The notes below the pieces were generated by a model, which had not been told where the DNA came from, ran no database searches, and was given only the letters and a program-made list of their open reading frames with translations. From Defluviitaleaceae bacterium (GTDB lineage: Bacteria; Bacillota; Clostridia; Lachnospirales; WQUN01), in the NCBI GenBank assembly GCA_009781755.1, contig WQVD01000004.1, positions 1 to 64,000 on the forward strand: 64,000 nucleotides of DNA, written 5' to 3'. Position 1 is the first letter of the stretch; every line of letters starts with the position of its first letter. The position numbers and the translations under genes are program-made. Positions 44,301 to 52,877 of this stretch are shown here, in pieces.

Positions 44301-45651
44301 TCTCGCTCAAAATCGAAAGGTCGCCCGCTGCGCTTTCCTCGAGGAACGAGCCCGTGCCGGCACTGCATGCCTCGTTCATTGCATAGTCGATGGGCACACC
44401 ATTTTTAATCAGTACATATTTGGCGTCTTGCCCGCCGATTTCAAAAATCGTTTCCACGCCCTCATCAAAATAAGACGCACCCATGGCGTGGGCGATGATT
44501 TCGTTGTAAATGCCCTTGGTGTCCATGAATAGGCCCAGGATTTCGCGGCTGGAGCCGGTAGCCGCCACCAAGCGAATGTCGAGAGCGGTTGACCCCGTGT
44601 CCTCCTGCACTTTTTCTTGGATGTAGTACAGGCATTCCTTGAGGGCTTTGATGGGGTCGCCATGGGTGCGGCCGTAGTGGCTGGCGACGATTTCGTCGGT
44701 GTCCATGTCTACCAAGCAGGCCTTGGTGGTGGTGGAGCCGCCGTCCACGCCCAGTATGTATTTTCCGCCCGGCTTCACTTTTCCGTCCGATTTATCGAAC
44801 ACGCGCACATGTCCTGCTCCGGTAAAGTCACGTAATGCGCCCAACGTTTCGAATCGCACGTCATTGGGTTTGAGCAATTGCGCCGCCGCAGGCAGCGGAC
44901 TGCCGAATTGATCGGCCAGCATAGCCGCGCCCAGCGCCTCAAACACCGGTGCCGTTTCGGGCACGATAAATTCGATTTCGGGCGCGCGGTCACGGATGAA
45001 GCGCACGATGTGGCGGTTCTTCGTCAATCCGCCGGTCAGCACCACCCGCCCGGAGGTTACATTCCCCCGCTTCAGGAAGTCCACGACCTTCACCGCCATG
45101 ACATCCGACAACGACAGTACAATGTCGTCCTTCGTAGCCTCGCGTTTATTCAATTTGTGCGTGCAGTCGCTCTTCATAAACACCGAACAACGCGTCGATA
45201 TGGGATACACCTGCGCCGTATCGGGTACATTCTCAATGTCTTCCAGCGTCATGTCCATCCGCGCCAATTGCTGCTTAATGAACTCGCCCGTGCCCGACGC
45301 GCATTTGTTGCCCGAGAAGCTATTGACAATCTTGCCGCTCTCCAACGCATACACGACCAAGTCCTCGCCACCCATGCACACGACCGCATCCGCATCCAAG
45401 CCCGAAGCCGCCAACGCAGCCTCCACACAAAGCGGCTCCAGCGTGCCCGATACGTTGAACATAAAACGCCCCTCGCTGCCCGTAACCAACGCCGGGATGC
45501 CCGCGGGGACGTTTCCTTCCTCCAATAATTTCAACGCAACGGTCTTAAAATCGCCTTCATGAATGCCAAACGCGCTCCACACAGGCAGGCCGTTGTTCGC
45601 CAATACCATTTTCAAACTCGTCGAGCCGATGTTAATGCCCAATGTTTGCAT
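41323..45651 (-). CDS. Giant acyl-CoA dehydratase activase-like protein (BadF/HgdC plus HgdB-like regions)
   Basis: A 1442-residue protein. Two ASKHA ATPase modules of the BadF/BadG/HgdC type come first (LGINIGSTSLKMVLANNG; ILGVDGGSTTTKACLVDM, then IFEIGGQDAKYVLIKNG and ACSAGTGSFLEE). A cysteine cluster follows (CKACENLCPVQILKYEGQ, GGRCNKY), then a DUF2229-like region (GIPKALSVHTLYPMYAWFFH) and a C-terminal part resembling 2-hydroxyacyl-CoA dehydratase D components. Activases of this class use ATP to inject electrons from an Fe-S cluster into a dehydratase. The substrate of the large fused form is not known. TTGGAGG precedes the ATG at 45651. Confidence 0.88.
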   Translation of the reverse strand: MQTLGINIGSTSLKMVLANNGLPVWSAFGIHEGDFKTVALKLLEEGNVPAGIPALVTGSEGRFMFNVSGTLEPLCVEAALAASGLDADAVVCMGGEDLVVYALESGKIVNSFSGNKCASGTGEFIKQQLARMDMTLEDIENVPDTAQVYPISTRCSVFMKSDCTHKLNKREATKDDIVLSLSDVMAVKVVDFLKRGNVTSGRVVLTGGLTKNRHIVRFIRDRAPEIEFIVPETAPVFEALGAAMLADQFGSPLPAAAQLLKPNDVRFETLGALRDFTGAGHVRVFDKSDGKVKPGGKYILGVDGGSTTTKACLVDMDTDEIVASHYGRTHGDPIKALKECLYYIQEKVQEDTGSTALDIRLVAATGSSREILGLFMDTKGIYNEIIAHAMGASYFDEGVETIFEIGGQDAKYVLIKNGVPIDYAMNEACSAGTGSFLEESAAGDLSILSEKEIGPIALEANAPLKFGEHCSAFINSDIRKAILQGASREDITAGIVCSIVANYLNRVVGNRTIGGKVFLQGGVAKNPAVPPAFAMMLGKEIIVPPAPELMGCFGVALLAKRKYQDGALEEVKPVINEVLNRNIGYERVFVCKACENLCPVQILKYEGQQIMFGGRCNKYANMRKSVKDVPVFDYVEQRQQLLFGEYAPPETAQMKRDYTVGIPKALSVHTLYPMYAWFFHELGIQTILSTDVAKAGLAKAEAAYCFPAEIAHGMVQDCLDKGADYVLLPHFRDMPSYEKEIHANFCPITQSLPYYMEKAFPLVDKKKWLPLVVSFRHGEEKALEHFQALAERLDIGADEAKAAFDTALAKQNAYFAAARALGLQALDESRKADRPVIALLGRPYNAFTPEANMGIPRKFTTRGYSIVPFDILPFANEEIFPNMYWYYGQEDVKCASLLKDEDNIYLTYITNFTCAPDSFILHYVKWIMKQKPFLVLELDTHSADAGIDTRVEAFLDIIDGYRAKKDAIEGERYDNGWKFVSEKMKSGNFDLRVDNHQTGAKVPILNNKRVKILLPNMGDISTQYMGAVLKSQGFNIWVSPVATDKTVQLARAHASGKECVPSHLLLGSVLEYLFSDQYRKDELYLVFAPITTGPCRTGQYYVYYENLFRDLRMDNVVVFTLSADNSYGELGPDFSKNMWKGVVMSDYLTDIYHSLKATAADPATALAQYEKSWRALVQTVERNPKDMWKELQKLADDCMKIPLKRKVEDSPKVIIVGEIYVRRDDYAVGEIANLMSQRGIVVKIAGVSEWIHYLDFVRDYYTTKELGLLKPWKRLFSKPWRSLKKLAIEKWWKRSVENKVLKILKPTGLIPETPHEMDLIMKYTREHFVNLELNSEIAVSTGSAAAAMEAGYSGVVNIAPFACLIGRVIEGIYTPWARERNYPLLSLEVDGKLLPPNMVNKLNIFMVNVLRFGEGTDFSRLIDETDVLDADAAVQVELTNNR

Positions 45652-45795
45652 ATGTATTCCTCCAATTTTCGACAATAGCCAAACGGTATTTTAGCCATCC
45701 GTGCGACAAAATTCAATATATCATTTTTTCCATGTACCATTTACATGGCAGCAAATGGCAATACTTATATATAATATGTCCACGCCAACATAAAA

Positions 45796-45825
45796 AAGCC
45801 TCGAAAATTATTATTTTCAAGGCTT
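45796..45825 (-). terminator. Terminator hairpin next to the tRNA remnant
   Basis: The stem AAGCCTCGAAAAT (one mismatch) with a four-base loop. It corresponds in position and partly in sequence to the terminator that follows the intact tRNA-Ala at 47491-47524, so tRNA 3' end and terminator appear to exist as a second copy. Confidence 0.7.
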
Positions 45826-45832
45826 ATAACTT

Positions 45833-45883
45833 TGGAGATAAAGGGAAGTGAACCCCTGACTTTTGAATGACATTCAAGCGTGT
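45833..45883 (-). pseudogene. Decayed 3' fragment of a tRNA-Ala gene
   Basis: About 51 bases match the anticodon arm, T arm and acceptor 3' strand of the intact tRNA-Ala at 47526-47598, with roughly eight differences. The anticodon triplet GGC has become GTC, the T loop is altered, and the 5' half is absent, replaced by the end of the gene at 45894. Orientation is the same as the intact copy. This is the pattern left by integration at a tRNA 3' end. Confidence 0.8.
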
Positions 45884-45893
45884 TGGCGAGGTA

Positions 45894-46091
45894 CTAAGCC
45901 CTTAGCTCTTGCATTTTACGATTTTTTGCTAAAACATCTTCAACAGAAACAAATTTCCAACCCTGTGTTTCTAAATTATCACGCTCTGCGTCCATATGTC
46001 GGTGCAGTCCTTCAACGCCATCGTATTTATTTAACAATTGCTCACGATTGCGTCTAACTTCTGTAATAGGGTTGTTATTTTCGTGTGCCAT
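45894..46091 (-). CDS. Small antitoxin-like partner of the PIN protein
   Basis: A 65-residue polar protein (NREQLLNKYDGVEGLHRHMD) starting two bases after the PIN gene stop, with GGAGG seven bases ahead of the ATG. Small proteins of this kind accompany PIN-domain genes in this orientation in other bacteria, so an antitoxin role is inferred. Its stop codon abuts the tRNA remnant. Confidence 0.6.
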   Translation of the reverse strand: MAHENNNPITEVRRNREQLLNKYDGVEGLHRHMDAERDNLETQGWKFVSVEDVLAKNRKMQELRA

Positions 46092-46093
46092 TT

Positions 46094-46567
46094 TTAATCC
46101 TCCATTTCCATAAGCGCTTCCGGTGTTAGTAACAAAGGGGTATGCATTCCGTGTATGGCATTGTAATTTTGCAATTTGGCAAATGTTCGAACGCCCAAGT
46201 GAGTACAATTCCAACTTAACATATAATCCAACCCCGCAACAACGCAAACAGCCAAATGGAAGCAGTCGATTTTTGATTTTTCGGGGATATCCAATAATTT
46301 TTGATACGTATTCGCTAAATCAATTATATTCTTATCATATGGGATAATGGGTATACCTTTGATAAAATTCAACCTGCGTTCCGCTGCTTCACTGTCACCA
46401 AGTGAACATTCGTCAATAATATATTGGCTTATATATAAATCATACTTGTGCCGTTCGGTTTCCCAAAATAATAACGTAGAGGCTTGCCTGCCCGCGGTTA
46501 TAATATCACGGCTTGGCTTACTGGTAGCTAGACTTGGGATTGTTGTTTCAATGTATATGCTGGGCAT
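46094..46567 (-). CDS. PIN-domain protein (VapC-like toxin)
   Basis: A 157-residue PIN nuclease fold: the first acidic residue in IYIETTIPS (the usual Asp is Glu), a central DECSLGDSEAAERR, and the late acidic cluster SKIDCFHLAVCVVAGLDYML followed by SWNCTHL. PIN toxins cut tRNA or rRNA in a metal-dependent manner. AGAGGTG precedes the ATG. The toxin gene comes before its presumed antitoxin. Confidence 0.8.
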   Translation of the reverse strand: MPSIYIETTIPSLATSKPSRDIITAGRQASTLLFWETERHKYDLYISQYIIDECSLGDSEAAERRLNFIKGIPIIPYDKNIIDLANTYQKLLDIPEKSKIDCFHLAVCVVAGLDYMLSWNCTHLGVRTFAKLQNYNAIHGMHTPLLLTPEALMEMED

Positions 46568-46685
46568 GGTTGGGATTCACCTCTTGTAATTTGGTAAGAA
46601 TGTTTGTTTTACATAAATATTATTTTTTATTTATTATGCAGTTGAAATATTAAATTTGACACTTAGCATCCACAATTAAACACAT

Positions 46686-47438
46686 TTAACTGCCAGATAA
46701 TAATTTTACTGCTTCAAAAATAATAGGCAAGGTTGGTGCCATCGTTGTAGTGAATGAAACAATTGTATTAAAGTCACGCATTTTTGAAAGGACATGTTGC
46801 ATTAAAGTTAAAGATTCTTCTGTAGGTTGTTGATGCACTGTCTTGATGAATACATGACCCGCGGTACTGCTGATCGAATGTTTTATATTTGCACTCCCAA
46901 ACATGCTGTATTCATTGACTGAAAATATAATATTATTTAAGTTTGCAATTATACTTTTTGCCAAAGCTATATCAATGGTTAAACCATTAACGTAAATAAT
47001 TAAATCATTTGTATCCTGTAAAATCTTATCAAGGCTTTTCTGTTGAATTTCTATTTCAATATTTTGATCGGCTATGTAATCAGCTATTGACTTTAACCCA
47101 CTCATAGCAGACTTATCAGATAATTTTTTTCTAAACGCAATAAAACCATCTGTGCGCTCTATTTCTAAGCTTAATAATGCTTCTTGTATCTTATCCATAG
47201 TATCTTTAAAACCTATTGCAGTCCTTCCTCCAAATGTATTACACATATTTTTTATACCCTGTGCTAATTCTATTGTTTTGCGGTAATAAATATAAACCTC
47301 ATTTAAATTAGCACCAGGATTTGTAAAAACTTCTCTAAATGCAGAAGCGGGTGTGTTGCTAGGACTTTTCAGTATTGCCGACATAATATTATGCAACTTG
47401 TCAGCGCTAGTATAATTTGCAACTGTCATATTATACAC
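46686..47438 (-). CDS. Unknown protein carried by the islet
   Basis: A 250-residue protein, largely helical, with a long amphipathic middle (IADYIADQNIEIEIQQKSLD) and a hydrophobic C-terminal helix (FNTIVSFTTTMAPTLPIIFE). No catalytic motif is recognisable and no signal peptide is seen. It lies directly behind the tRNA-Ala terminator. A membrane-active or structural role is possible but unsupported. Confidence 0.55.
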   Translation of the reverse strand: MYNMTVANYTSADKLHNIMSAILKSPSNTPASAFREVFTNPGANLNEVYIYYRKTIELAQGIKNMCNTFGGRTAIGFKDTMDKIQEALLSLEIERTDGFIAFRKKLSDKSAMSGLKSIADYIADQNIEIEIQQKSLDKILQDTNDLIIYVNGLTIDIALAKSIIANLNNIIFSVNEYSMFGSANIKHSISSTAGHVFIKTVHQQPTEESLTLMQHVLSKMRDFNTIVSFTTTMAPTLPIIFEAVKLLSGS

Positions 47439-47490
47439 CCCAACTTTTATATTGATAATTTTTCCTATAATAAATTAATGTTTTTAATGA

Positions 47491-47524
47491 ATAAACCCCG
47501 AAAACATTTGTTTTCGGGGTTTAT
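47491..47524 (-). terminator. Terminator of tRNA-Ala
   Basis: A 14-base stem ATAAACCCCGAAAA with a six-base loop, starting one base after the tRNA discriminator base on the minus strand. Confidence 0.85.
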
Positions 47525-47525
47525 T

Positions 47526-47598
<73 letters not shown>

Positions 47599-47690
47599 GT
47601 GAATATTTCATTCACGACGGACACTATACCACACGCAGCAATCGTCATGCAAGGGTTTATGGACACAAGCGCAATATTTAAGCGCAATAA

Positions 47691-47732
47691 AAAATTTCAG
47701 TTGGTTACCGGCAGTAACCAACTGAAATTTTT
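47691..47732 (-). terminator. Palindromic terminator of sipL
   Basis: Perfect 18-base arms, AAATTTCAGTTGGTTAC and complement, with a five-base loop and a T-tract. It shares the CAGTTGGT arm with the dispersed palindromes but has a different centre (CGGCA). Confidence 0.75.
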
Positions 47733-47761
47733 TCATGTGAAGTATTGTTATGAAGGTGTGG

Positions 47762-49312
47762 TTATTTCACCAGCAGCAATTTTTGTCCGGGGGTGAGGGG
47801 TGCGTTGGCTTCAATACCGTTGGTGGACAGAAGAGTGTCGAGGGGGGTGTTGTAGCGTTTGGCGATGCTCCAGAGGGTGTCGTCGTTTTGCACGAGGTAT
47901 ACGATTAGACTGGCGTCGTTGCGGTTGATTTCATCGGGGTCGGTGATGGATACGTTGTTTATGATGCGGGCTTCGGTTTCGTGGATGACACGGGTGTTGA
48001 AGGTGAGCATGAAGCGGACTTCTGTTTCGCGCGGGGACAGCATGTTGAAAGTGGCCTGATCGATGGAGGTGTTGACCGTTACGCGCATGCCGGGTTGGGT
48101 GCCCTTGGCCTCGATGACTTGGCGGAAGGGTACGACTGAACGGAAGGCGCCTAGGGGTTGCGCGTCGGATTCTGCCACGTAGAGGACATCGGTGTTGATG
48201 ACCCCTTCGACCACGACTTTGTCGTCCATGACCTTGGTATCATCCAAGTGCACGACCCCACGCACGCGGAATACTTGGAGCATATCCGGCACCCCGGCGG
48301 GCAGCGTCACCACTTCTTTGACGGATGCGGCGTTGCGGTTGTGGCATATCAGACGCGGAATAAGAATCGATGCGCCGGAGAGGTGCAATTCCTTGTCAAT
48401 GCTGTAGGCATCTTCCAATACATTAAGCGTTTCAGTGGAATAGATTTTCATTTGCGCGCTGACGGTTACTTCCAATTCCAATAATCTGTCTTCGCCGTCG
48501 TCATCGGGCAGAATGCGTACATTGCAACCCGTTACCTGCAGGGTCACGTCGCTGTGCATATCTTCGCGCGCGCCGGATACGTCGAACGTGCCGTTAAACG
48601 GGATGGCATTTTCGATGAGTTCGATGAGACGTTCTTCGGTTTCGCCACGGTACAGGGTGGTTACGAGTAGTTCGCCGCTGATGTTAAGGCGGCCGTTGGT
48701 GAGGCGCTCGTCGCTGGATGCGATGGTGGGCGTTACCAGCAAAACTTCGCGCACGTTGGGTTTGCCGGACGATAAATACAGCGTCTCCGCGATGGTGAAG
48801 GTGTCGGTGCGGTTTTCGATGGTGCGGTTCACGTTCAGCGGTTTTTTCAGCAATTGATTTTCGGGCACGCCGTTGATGTGTACGACCATGTCGTGCGCGT
48901 CGCTGCGTTCTACGTGCGCCAAGATATTCACGACCACGCGATAACTTACCTTGCGGTCGTTTATCATGCGCAGCTCCGCGTTGGCCACTTCGGCCTTGAC
49001 CCATGCGCTCATGCCCTTGTCCGCACCGTCTACATTAACGAAATCATTCACGTCGTGCTCATGCGCCAGCACTTGCGCATCTTTGTCCGCACCCTTGGCC
49101 ATGTAAAGCACCCATAGATTCATTTTGCCAGCAAAATGCACGCGGTCAGTGGATATTTCGTTGTGGTCGATGCGTATGTATTCCTCGTTTTGCAAGATAA
49201 GCTGCATGTCCGGTTTTGCATCGGGGATGAGGATTTCGCCTTCCAACATGATTTGATGCTGCTCGCTGCCCACGCATTGATCTAGAAAAACCTGCTCTTT
49301 CAAAAGTTCCAT
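47762..49312 (-). CDS. sipL: SipL-like spore protein (DUF3794 repeats plus C-terminal LysM)
   Basis: A 516-residue protein. The body contains DUF3794/SPOCS-type beta domains (QIMLEGEILIPDAKPDMQLI, and similar IPDVLQV-like strands later), and the last 45 residues are a LysM (YLVQNDDTLWSIAKRYNTPL, LLSTNGIEANAPLTPGQKLL). In C. difficile, SipL uses its LysM to bind SpoIVA and assemble the spore coat. Start at 49312 follows AAAGGAG at seven bases. Its position next to veg fits other Clostridia. Confidence 0.85.
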   Translation of the reverse strand: MELLKEQVFLDQCVGSEQHQIMLEGEILIPDAKPDMQLILQNEEYIRIDHNEISTDRVHFAGKMNLWVLYMAKGADKDAQVLAHEHDVNDFVNVDGADKGMSAWVKAEVANAELRMINDRKVSYRVVVNILAHVERSDAHDMVVHINGVPENQLLKKPLNVNRTIENRTDTFTIAETLYLSSGKPNVREVLLVTPTIASSDERLTNGRLNISGELLVTTLYRGETEERLIELIENAIPFNGTFDVSGAREDMHSDVTLQVTGCNVRILPDDDGEDRLLELEVTVSAQMKIYSTETLNVLEDAYSIDKELHLSGASILIPRLICHNRNAASVKEVVTLPAGVPDMLQVFRVRGVVHLDDTKVMDDKVVVEGVINTDVLYVAESDAQPLGAFRSVVPFRQVIEAKGTQPGMRVTVNTSIDQATFNMLSPRETEVRFMLTFNTRVIHETEARIINNVSITDPDEINRNDASLIVYLVQNDDTLWSIAKRYNTPLDTLLSTNGIEANAPLTPGQKLLLVK

Positions 49313-49337
49313 ATATATGCTCCTTTCCAAATAAAAA

Positions 49338-49363
49338 ACCTCCGTTCATCATATGACGGAGGT
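49338..49363 (-). terminator. Terminator of veg
   Basis: The stem ACCTCCGT/ACGGAGGT is followed on the minus strand by TTTTTTAT. It lies 22 bases past the veg stop. Confidence 0.8.
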
Positions 49364-49385
49364 CTGTAGGGTATGACTGATTTAT

Positions 49386-49637
49386 TTAATCACATAGCGT
49401 TATTTCAACGGTATTGGTGAGCACATCGGTATAACTGAATGAAAGCTTACGGGAGGTATCGGGGCCTTCGCTTAGTTGTACAGTAAAAATGCTGGGGTAT
49501 ACGTTGGTGACGGTGCCCCGGCTGATTATCGACTTTTGGCGGCCTTTGTTCGTTTCCAGTTTCACTTTGCTCCCGATAATTTTCGAAATGTCGTTTCTCA
49601 CATGGAAAACATCGCTTCTGTCAAACAAGCTCTTCAC
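49386..49637 (-). CDS. veg: Veg family protein
   Basis: An 83-residue protein matching the Veg family (VRNDISKIIGSKVKLETNKG, RGTVTNVYPSIFTVQL). It is widely conserved in Firmicutes and in Bacillus stimulates biofilm gene expression by antagonising SinR; the role in Clostridia is unclear. It has an SH3-like fold, and RNA or protein binding is plausible. Confidence 0.92.
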   Translation of the reverse strand: MKSLFDRSDVFHVRNDISKIIGSKVKLETNKGRQKSIISRGTVTNVYPSIFTVQLSEGPDTSRKLSFSYTDVLTNTVEITLCD

Positions 49638-49742
49638 CTCTTCTTAGAATGTGTTTTTCGTCCCTTTCGTTCCCTCCCTTTTAAGACTTACAACTCGTCT
49701 ATGTTACCAGTTTGTAATCATTTTGTCAAATTTCTGTAATAT

Positions 49743-50903
49743 TTAACGCCCAACATATGCGAGGAAGTGAATGTAGCCGCCGCCGTCTACACGGTAGGTA
49801 ATGCGCGGCATGATTTGATCAAAAAACGTAATGGGCACCAGGAACCCCGGGCGATGTGTATACGCGATTGGCGGAAGCTCAAGCGTCCGTGGGTTGGAAC
49901 GATACCAGCTGAATCTATTTACACCCACTTGCAATTCGGTCATTAATATCGGCGCATCCCCATCGCTCCATATGCGTATTTTCGGGGGGCCTTGCACAGG
50001 TATTACTTCTACGCGGTACCCCAAGTAATGCATCACGTAATCAATGGGGATGTGTTTGAAATTATACAAATCCCTGTTTATACGGTACCGGCCGGGTCCA
50101 ATGCCGGGTATGCGGACAATATTTTCTAAAGTGAAGTGCACATAAGTTAAGCTGCCAGCCTCGGTAGAAACTTGAAACTCGTCAAACAGGAGCACCAGCA
50201 GTTCGTCTGTGATGTAAAACGCCGAAATGGGCGCCGTAATGGCACTGTAATGCCGCTCAGGATATTGCCGCGCCCAATCGGTGAGTATGGCTTCGGCCAG
50301 TGCGGGGAAGTCCGCTCCCATGACGCAAGCCACGCTCAAGCGTGCGCCCGTTTCGGGGTGAAAGTTGATGGTGGTTACAATTTCACGCGTGGTGATGGCG
50401 GCTACACTTGCGTACATAATCACCGACACAACGTTTTGGGTAGAAATTACTTCATACGTGAAAGTAATGGTGCGTGCACGTAGGCGCAATGCCGTGTCAA
50501 TCAATGCACCGGCCGCATCAGAAATATCTGCATTTAAATCTGCATATGCGGAGCCAAACTCCGGTTGGATGTCCGGGAATACGCCGCGCAGTTGCAAGTT
50601 GCCCACCAAACGGCTGGGGGTGCGGTCGGCTATCATAGAGTCTTGCCACAAAACGGGGTTTTCAATCACTTCGTCGTCATCGTCTTGCGGATCGTTTTCG
50701 TCATAGGGGTATGCATCGGATGGGTATTCATCCGTTTCGTCATCAATAATTTCATCGGGAGTTGCGTCGTCGGATATGGTATAACCATTGGACGCGCCGG
50801 GTCGGTTGTCGGCAGAAACCGGCAACGCGAAGACAAATAAAAGAGCAAGGGAAAATAATATCCCTTGCTTGAGTATTTTAGTTGCGCTTATTTTTTTGTT
50901 CAC
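49743..50903 (-). CDS. Secreted protein with DUF4163/DUF3298-like region
   Basis: A signal peptide (GILFSLALLFVFALPVSADN) leads to an acidic linker rich in Asp and Glu, then a region with ITFTYEVISTQNVVSVIMYA and FYITDELLVLLFDEFQVS resembling the DUF4163 plus DUF3298 pair found in PdaC and RsiV. The C-terminal 100 residues look like a degenerate stalk domain. The role is unknown; outside the membrane by inference. GTG at 50903 is preferred to GTG at 50945 because GGGTGG precedes it and it gives a compact signal peptide. Confidence 0.65.
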   Translation of the reverse strand: MNKKISATKILKQGILFSLALLFVFALPVSADNRPGASNGYTISDDATPDEIIDDETDEYPSDAYPYDENDPQDDDDEVIENPVLWQDSMIADRTPSRLVGNLQLRGVFPDIQPEFGSAYADLNADISDAAGALIDTALRLRARTITFTYEVISTQNVVSVIMYASVAAITTREIVTTINFHPETGARLSVACVMGADFPALAEAILTDWARQYPERHYSAITAPISAFYITDELLVLLFDEFQVSTEAGSLTYVHFTLENIVRIPGIGPGRYRINRDLYNFKHIPIDYVMHYLGYRVEVIPVQGPPKIRIWSDGDAPILMTELQVGVNRFSWYRSNPRTLELPPIAYTHRPGFLVPITFFDQIMPRITYRVDGGGYIHFLAYVGR

Positions 50904-50987
50904 CGTGGCCACCCGCTTTTTCACAGTATACGCATATATTGCCACGAGGTTGCACGGATTACAATTACAGGTTTGTTACATTTGGGG

Positions 50988-52874
50988 CTACAGAACTTCG
51001 CCCATCATGCCGCGCGTGTTGTCTTTTGGCGAAAGCACGCCGATGGGGAAGAGATTGCGCACTTCTTCGCCGCTGACGCGTTCTTTTTCCATCAGTAGCT
51101 CGACAATCTTGTGCAGGACGTCGGTGTGGGTGTCGATGAGAGCGAGCGCTTCATTGTAACTGTTGTCCACGATGGATTTGATTTCGTCGTCGATTTGGCT
51201 GGCGACTTGCTCGCCGTAATTGCGCGTGTTGGCGTAGTCGCGCCCCAAGAAAACTTCTTGATTCGTGTTGCCGAATTGGATGGGGCCCAGCGCGTCACTC
51301 ATGCCGTATTTGACGACCATGTCGCGGGCGGTATTGGTGGCACGTTCGATATCGTTGGCGGCACCGTTGGTAATGTCGCCCAAGATGCGGGCTTCGGCGG
51401 CGCGTCCGCCCAACAGGGCAATAATGGATTGCTGCATAAATTTTTTGGTTACATAGTTGCGGTCTTCGCCGGGCAAGGGCATAACGTAGCCACCTGCGCG
51501 TCCGGTGGGGATGACGGAAATAATATACGTCGAATCCAAGTCCGGTAACACCTCGTGGCAAATGGCGTGACCGGCCTCGTGATAAGCCGTGATGCGGCGC
51601 TCCTTGTCGGTGATGACGCGGGATTTTTTTTCGGTACCGATGCCTATTTTAATGAAGGCTTGGCGGATAGATTCCATGTCGATGGCTTTTTTATCGTCGC
51701 GTGCGGCTAAAAGGGCGGCCTCGTTTAACAGGTTTTCCAAGTCGGCGGGGGTGAAGCCTGCGGTGGTTTGCGCCACGGTACGCAGATTGACTTCTTCGGC
51801 CATGATTTTGCCCTCGGCGTGTACTTGCAGGACGGCTTCGCGACCTTTGATGTCGGGGCGGTTGACGACGATTTGCCGGTCAAAGCGACCCGGACGCAAC
51901 AGCGCAGGGTCGAGGATATCGGGTCTATTGGTGGCCGCCAGTACAATAACGCCTTCGTTCAAGCCGAAGCCGTCCATTTCTACCAATAATTGGTTTAACG
52001 TTTGCTCGCGCTCGTCGTGGCCGCCGCCCAATCCTGCGCCGCGTTTGCGGCCTACGGCGTCGATTTCGTCAATGATGATGATGCTGGCGGGGTTGCGCTT
52101 GGCTTGCTCGAACAAATCACGCACACGTGATGCACCCACACCTACATACATTTCCACAAAGTCGGAGCCGCTGATGGAATAAAACGGTACATCGGCCTCG
52201 CCTGCTACGGCACGAGCCAAGTAAGTCTTGCCCGTACCGGGAGGGCCCACCAGCAACACGCCTTTGGGGATACGTGCGCCGATGTCGTTGTATTTTTGCG
52301 GTGTTTTCAAGAAGTCTACGATTTCGGCCAGTTCGGCTTTTTCTTCGTCCAAACCGGCGACTTTATCGAAGCTGACTTTGCGCTTGTCTTGCAAGATGAC
52401 TTTGGCGCGGCTTTTGCCAAAGTTCATTTGTCGTCCGCCTGCACCTTGGGCTTGGTTGTAAATGAAGAACAGAATCATGCCACTGATTCCCAAGATTAAA
52501 ATAATGGGCATGGCCGTGATAATCCAATGCGGACGCGGCGCAGGTTCGCCATCAAAATAGAACAGCCCCGACCGCGCTAAAAAGTTGTGCATGTACGCCA
52601 TAAAAACATCCACACTGGGGATTTCTACCGTGCGCGGCGTGGCAGAACCGATGACAATAACCTCTGCCGTGCCGGTACCGGGTGTGTTGTTATCGGGGGT
52701 TATGACCACGCTGGCCACGCGATTTTCTTGCAAATCACGAATAAGGTGGGCGTAGGTATACGGCTCCACCGGGTCATTGTTGGTGTTCATACGATAAAAC
52801 AGCATCACCGTCATGATCACCGCGAAGATGACCATAAACAATGCGAAATTATTGGAGCGTCTTTGAAGTGCCAT
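50988..52874 (-). CDS. ftsH: ATP-dependent zinc metalloprotease FtsH
   Basis: A 628-residue membrane AAA protease: two N-terminal helices (residues about 11-30 and 117-137) around an extracytoplasmic domain, Walker [21 protein letters not shown], second region of homology around [18 protein letters not shown], and the zinc site HEAGH at about residue 432. It removes damaged membrane and regulatory proteins. Its Shine-Dalgarno (GAGGAA) is formed by the last codons of hpt, so the genes are coupled. Confidence 0.97.
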   Translation of the reverse strand: MALQRRSNNFALFMVIFAVIMTVMLFYRMNTNNDPVEPYTYAHLIRDLQENRVASVVITPDNNTPGTGTAEVIVIGSATPRTVEIPSVDVFMAYMHNFLARSGLFYFDGEPAPRPHWIITAMPIILILGISGMILFFIYNQAQGAGGRQMNFGKSRAKVILQDKRKVSFDKVAGLDEEKAELAEIVDFLKTPQKYNDIGARIPKGVLLVGPPGTGKTYLARAVAGEADVPFYSISGSDFVEMYVGVGASRVRDLFEQAKRNPASIIIIDEIDAVGRKRGAGLGGGHDEREQTLNQLLVEMDGFGLNEGVIVLAATNRPDILDPALLRPGRFDRQIVVNRPDIKGREAVLQVHAEGKIMAEEVNLRTVAQTTAGFTPADLENLLNEAALLAARDDKKAIDMESIRQAFIKIGIGTEKKSRVITDKERRITAYHEAGHAICHEVLPDLDSTYIISVIPTGRAGGYVMPLPGEDRNYVTKKFMQQSIIALLGGRAAEARILGDITNGAANDIERATNTARDMVVKYGMSDALGPIQFGNTNQEVFLGRDYANTRNYGEQVASQIDDEIKSIVDNSYNEALALIDTHTDVLHKIVELLMEKERVSGEEVRNLFPIGVLSPKDNTRGMMGEVL

Positions 52875-52877
52875 GGT

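Larger units (their letters stand above)
45884..47525. mobile_element. Small genomic islet at tRNA-Ala
   Basis: The segment between the intact tRNA-Ala (right) and its displaced 3' fragment (left), read on the minus strand, has the layout of an element integrated into the tRNA 3' end. It carries a PIN-domain toxin-like pair and one unknown gene, all on the minus strand and AT-rich. No integrase is present, so it is either a deletion remnant or was mobilised in trans. Confidence 0.6.

Noticed and set aside
45833-45883. A functional second tRNA
   Set aside because: The 5' acceptor strand and D arm are missing and the anticodon and T loop are altered.
45884-47525. Integrase or excisionase gene in the islet
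   Set aside because: None of the three frames has tyrosine- or serine-recombinase motifs.
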